A stretch of DNA of 64,000 bases from Eucommia ulmoides (lineage: Eukaryota > Streptophyta > Magnoliopsida > Garryales > Eucommiaceae). The notes beneath the pieces are model-generated. The model was not told the DNA's origin and did not search any database. It saw nothing but the letters and a program-made list of their open reading frames with translations. A program made the translations under genes and the position numbers. Positions 61,120-64,000 of this stretch are shown here, piece by piece (position 1 is the first letter of the stretch; every line of letters begins with the position of its first letter). The DNA lies in assembly GCA_016647705.1 (NCBI GenBank), contig CM028340.1, forward strand, positions 11,981,001 to 12,045,000, in the 5' to 3' direction.

Positions 61120-62060
61120 ACCGTCTGGATTGGTGCCAAGCTCAGCACGACCCAGTAAGAAGAATTAATCGATCTCCTCATAAGATATTATGATGTGTTC
61201 GCTTGGTCCCACAACGAGCTTCTTGGGATTGATTTGAGCGTTTCCAAGCATTGTATCCATGTTAACCCCTCACTATCCCCCTATGAGGCAAAAAAGAAAG
61301 AATTTCCACTCGAAGCCTTAAAAGCTTATTGAGCAAGAAATGCTTAAGTTAGTGAAATCTGCTGTGGTGGAGGAGATGAAATTTCTCGATTGACTCTCCA
61401 ATGTCATTCTCGCACCAAAGGCTGGGAACAAATGGCATCTTTGCGTGAACTTCAAGGACCTCAATAAGGCGTGCCCCAAAAATCTCTTCCCTTTGCTGAT
61501 AATATACTTGGTTATAAATGCTACGGCGGGGCACAAACTCTTGAGTTTCCTGGATGCTTACGCCGGGTACAATCAAATCTCTATATTTCCTCTCGACAAG
61601 GGAAAGATCTCATTCATCATGGATAGAAGTACCTACTGTTATAAGGTTATGCCCTTCAGCCTCCGCAATGCTGGGGCTACATATCAAAGGCTCGTGAATA
61701 AGAAGTTTAAGGAAGAGATTGGCTCGATAATGGAAGTTTACATTGATGATATACTCGTAAAGATAACCAAGGCTCATGATCACATCGACCATCTCCAAAA
61801 TTGTTTCGACAAGCTCCGAACTCATCACATGAAGTTGAACCTCACCAAGTGCATTTTCGGGGTTTCAGCAGGAAAGTTTCTAGGCTACATGGTGTCCTAG
61901 AGGGGCATTGATGCCAATCTGGATCAAATCAACGCCATTCTCGAAATGGCCTCGCCACGGACAAAGAATAAAATTTAAAGGCTTATGGGGATGCTCGTCG
62001 CCTTGAATCGTTTTACTTCATGATCTTCGCAAAAATGTCTTCCCTTCTTTAAAGTTTTGC
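61120..62060 (+). pseudogene. Reverse transcriptase domain
   Basis: Would copy the RNA into DNA. The N-terminal part (IGAKLSTTQ, DVFAWSHNELLGID, about 61130-61230) is followed by a frameshift near 61305-61320; the palm is open from 61445 to 61900 with NFKDLNKACPK, LDAYAGYNQI, MPFSLRNAGATYQRLV and the catalytic YIDD (61739-61750), all intact. FLGYMVS ends the long frame at a stop in place of Gln; MGMLVALNRF follows. A Trp of the family is a stop near 61393. A frameshift near 62058 leads to RNase H. Confidence 0.92.
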
Positions 62061-62620
62061 GGAGGTAATAAGGCATTCGAGTGCATAGCGGAGTGTAAGG
62101 CTGCCTTCCAAGAGCTTAAAACGTACCTCTCCTCAATGCCACTGCTGAGTAAGCCCAAGGACGGAGAAGAATTGTTCATGTATATTGTTGCCTCAAATAC
62201 CGCAATTAGCACGACTGTGATTGGAGAAGAAGACAGGATTCAAATGCCCATATACTATGCAAGTCGAGTGTTGGTTGATACCGAGACGAAGTATCAACGA
62301 TTTGAGAAGTTGGCTTATGTTCTCCTTATCGCATTAAGAAAATTGAGGTAATATTTACAGGCTTATGTGATTGTCATTTTTACTAATCAACCTTTGCGGC
62401 AAGTTCTATACTTGCCTGATATTTCTGGTCGGCTCATGAAGTACAACCTTGAGCTTGGCCAATTCCACATTGATTATCGGCCTAGGACAACCATTAAAAG
62501 ACAGGTCCTGACCGACTTTATTGCTGAGATAACCTTCCCAAAAGAGCCTATCCTAATTGACCATGACCTTGCCCGACAAGAGACCCATCTCGGCCTAGCA
62601 GAGGCGCCATCCTGAAAGGG
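62060..62620 (+). pseudogene. RNase H domain (RT-linked) and connection
   Basis: Removes RNA from the hybrid in functional relatives. Landmarks: AAFQELKTYLSSMPLLSKPK, then LFMYIVASNTAIS, PIYYASRVLVDTETKYQRFE and, after a stop near 62349, FTNQPLRQVLYLPDISGRLM and FHIDYRPRTTIKRQVLTDFI. Two longer frames (62136-62351 and 62367-62615) carry most of it. Confidence 0.85.
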
Positions 62621-62654
62621 GCACTTTTCCATCTTGGGATAAGTAACGATCTCG

Positions 62655-63110
62655 ATCCAGACAAATGGTAGTTTTTTACGAATGGTTCCTCTAATGTGGG
62701 GGGATGTGGGGCTAGAATGGTCTTGGTAGTCTCGGATTGAGAAGAAATTGAATACGCACTCCGATTGGGGTTCAGAACCACTAACAACGAAACAGAAAAT
62801 GAAGCCCTTCTCGCCGGCCTCAGGTTAGAAAGAGAATTCAATGTTAAAAGTCTACAACTCTCATGTGATTCATAACTTGTTGTAAACCAAGTAAACGGTG
62901 AATACATGGCTAAAGATTCAAGTATGACTGCTTATCTCGAGAGGGTAAAGGCACTTATGAAATTTTTTGTAAATATCTAAGTACGCCAAATCCCCCGAGA
63001 AGGGAATCGACATGCCGACACTTTAGCCAACCTGGCCTCTACCGTGGAATTCACCTTGAAGAGAAGCGTTCCCATTGAGTACTTGGAGGAGTCAAGCACA
63101 ACAATTTCTA
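62655..63110 (+). pseudogene. Second RNase H domain (Tat-lineage type), first catalytic Asp lost
   Basis: This extra RNase H places the element in the Tat lineage. Readable as FFTNGSSNVGGCGA, EYALRLGFRTTNNETENEAL, LAGLRLEREFNVKSLQLSCD, LVVNQVNGEYMAKD and RQIPREGNRHADTLANLAS. The usual DGSS is NGSS (codon 62682-62684); the Glu and second Asp positions remain. In-frame stops replace codons near 62669, 62738, 62872 and 62980. Confidence 0.85.
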
Positions 63111-63229
63111 ACCAAGTATCCACCATATACATTCTCTCTGACACACCGACTTGGATGGATCCGATAAGAGAATACCTTCAAAATGGAACACTCCCCTCTG
63201 ACCGAGCAGAGGCCAGGTGAATACGATAT

Positions 63230-64000
63230 ACGGCATCTAGGTATACCATTATTGATGGGGTGCTTTATCCATGATCCTTCTCGGGCCCATACTCCCGTTG
63301 CCTGAGACTGGAAGAATCTAACTACATGATGAGGAAAATCCAAGAAGGGATGTGTGGCAACCACTTGGGATGAAGGTCTATGGTTCACAAGCTTATTAAA
63401 TATGGATACTTCTGGCTAGACATGCACAAGGACTCCATGGAATTCGTCAATAAATGTGAAAAATGTCAAAGATTTGCCTTTCATCCCGAACTTCCTCCAA
63501 TTTTTCTCGTCCCTATGACGAGTCCTTGGTCTTTTGCCTACTGGGGCATCGACCTTCTTGGACCATTCTCCCAAGGGACCGGGCAAAGAAGATTTTTCAT
63601 TGTCATAATCGACTATTTCACAAAGTGGGTGGAAGTAAGCCACTTGCGCAGATCACTAAGGAATGAATCGGAGATTTCATGTGGGAAAGCATCGTGTGTT
63701 GTTTCGAAATACCCAAGGCCATCGTCTCCAGCAACGAAAGGCAATTCGACAATGACCTATTCACAGCATTCTACACCAGGCTGGGGATCCAAACCCACTT
63801 TGTATCTCCAGGGCACCCCTAAACCAACGGACAAGTGGAAGTCACCAACCACACAATTCTCCATGGACTCAAGACCAAATTAGATAAATCAAATATAAGA
63901 TGGGTTAAAGACGTGTGTCCCCTTCTTTAGGTATATCATACTATGGCAAGGACCCCTACAGGAGAAACCCCTTTCGCGGTGATTTTCGGATCAGAGACAG
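63230..64000 (+). pseudogene. Integrase, partial (runs off window), second catalytic Asp lost
   Basis: Would insert the DNA copy. The zinc-binding part has QEGMCGNH (family HEG..GNH, first His now Gln) and KCEKCQRF; the core has YWGIDLLGPF with the first catalytic Asp, YFTKWVE, then, after a one-base frameshift near 63640-63650, KAIVSSNERQFDN where the family has S-D-N-G, so the second Asp is lost. VSPGHP, NGQVEVTN (catalytic Glu kept) and ARTPTGETPF follow, with stops near 63819 and 63931. The longest frame is 63380-63883. The C-terminal part and 3' LTR are outside. Confidence 0.92.

Larger units (their letters stand above)
58396..64000 (+). mobile_element. Decayed Ty3/gypsy retrotransposon, Tat lineage, internal region (3' end outside window)
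   Basis: Order gag, protease, reverse transcriptase, RNase H, second RNase H, integrase: the gypsy order with the extra RNase H that marks the plant Tat/Ogre/Retand lineage. All parts are on the + strand but spread over several frames with many in-frame stops, so the copy cannot make a polyprotein. The window ends inside the integrase core. Confidence 0.9.

Overview
The window reads as intergenic, repeat-dominated nuclear DNA of a flowering plant. It is strongly AT-rich, has no convincing intact host gene, and is built from LTR retrotransposons (mostly solo LTRs), MITE-like elements, Helitron-like termini and microsatellites. The Ty3/gypsy polyprotein at the right end has the second RNase H typical of the plant Tat lineage. 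No rRNA, tRNA, CRISPR or bacterial feature was found.

Positions 1-47942 are three head-to-tail copies of one unit of about 16.0 kb. By the real junctions, unit 1 ends at 15944, unit 2 is 15945-31949 and unit 3 is 31950-47942. Where I compared them by eye, the copies differ almost only in microsatellite and homopolymer length plus a few short indels. Each unit holds, in order: a degenerate solo LTR of family A (+); an AT-rich block with a C17/C16 run and CT repeats; a MITE with GTTTGATAAC-type ends; a GC-richer orphan block; an inverted family-A solo LTR with perfect 5-bp target duplications, itself split by a second solo LTR (family B); a small island with bZIP/E2F-like motifs; a PIF/Harbinger-like MITE with an internal minisatellite; a SINE-like segment; and the left part of a TIR element. 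That TIR element is complete only after unit 3 (47260-48255), so the tandem breakpoint lies inside it.

Positions 48256-57086 are single copy: a second PIF-like MITE flanked by TTA, several two-copy tandem duplications, a Helitron-like cluster with termini in both orientations, and a third family-A solo LTR (54730-57081) with a perfect CCGCA target duplication.

Positions 57376-64000 are the 5' part of a decayed Ty3/gypsy Tat-lineage retrotransposon: LTR, primer-binding site, gag, protease, reverse transcriptase, RNase H, second RNase H and integrase, running off the window. It carries many stops and frameshifts and has lost catalytic residues in protease, second RNase H and integrase.

No new protein system was found. 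The items most worth a second look are the recent 16-kb macro-repeat and its junction, an array of about 42-bp hairpin repeats with compensatory arm changes inside LTR B, the TTGAC-rich block of LTR A, and the Helitron-like cluster with duplicated 5' ends.
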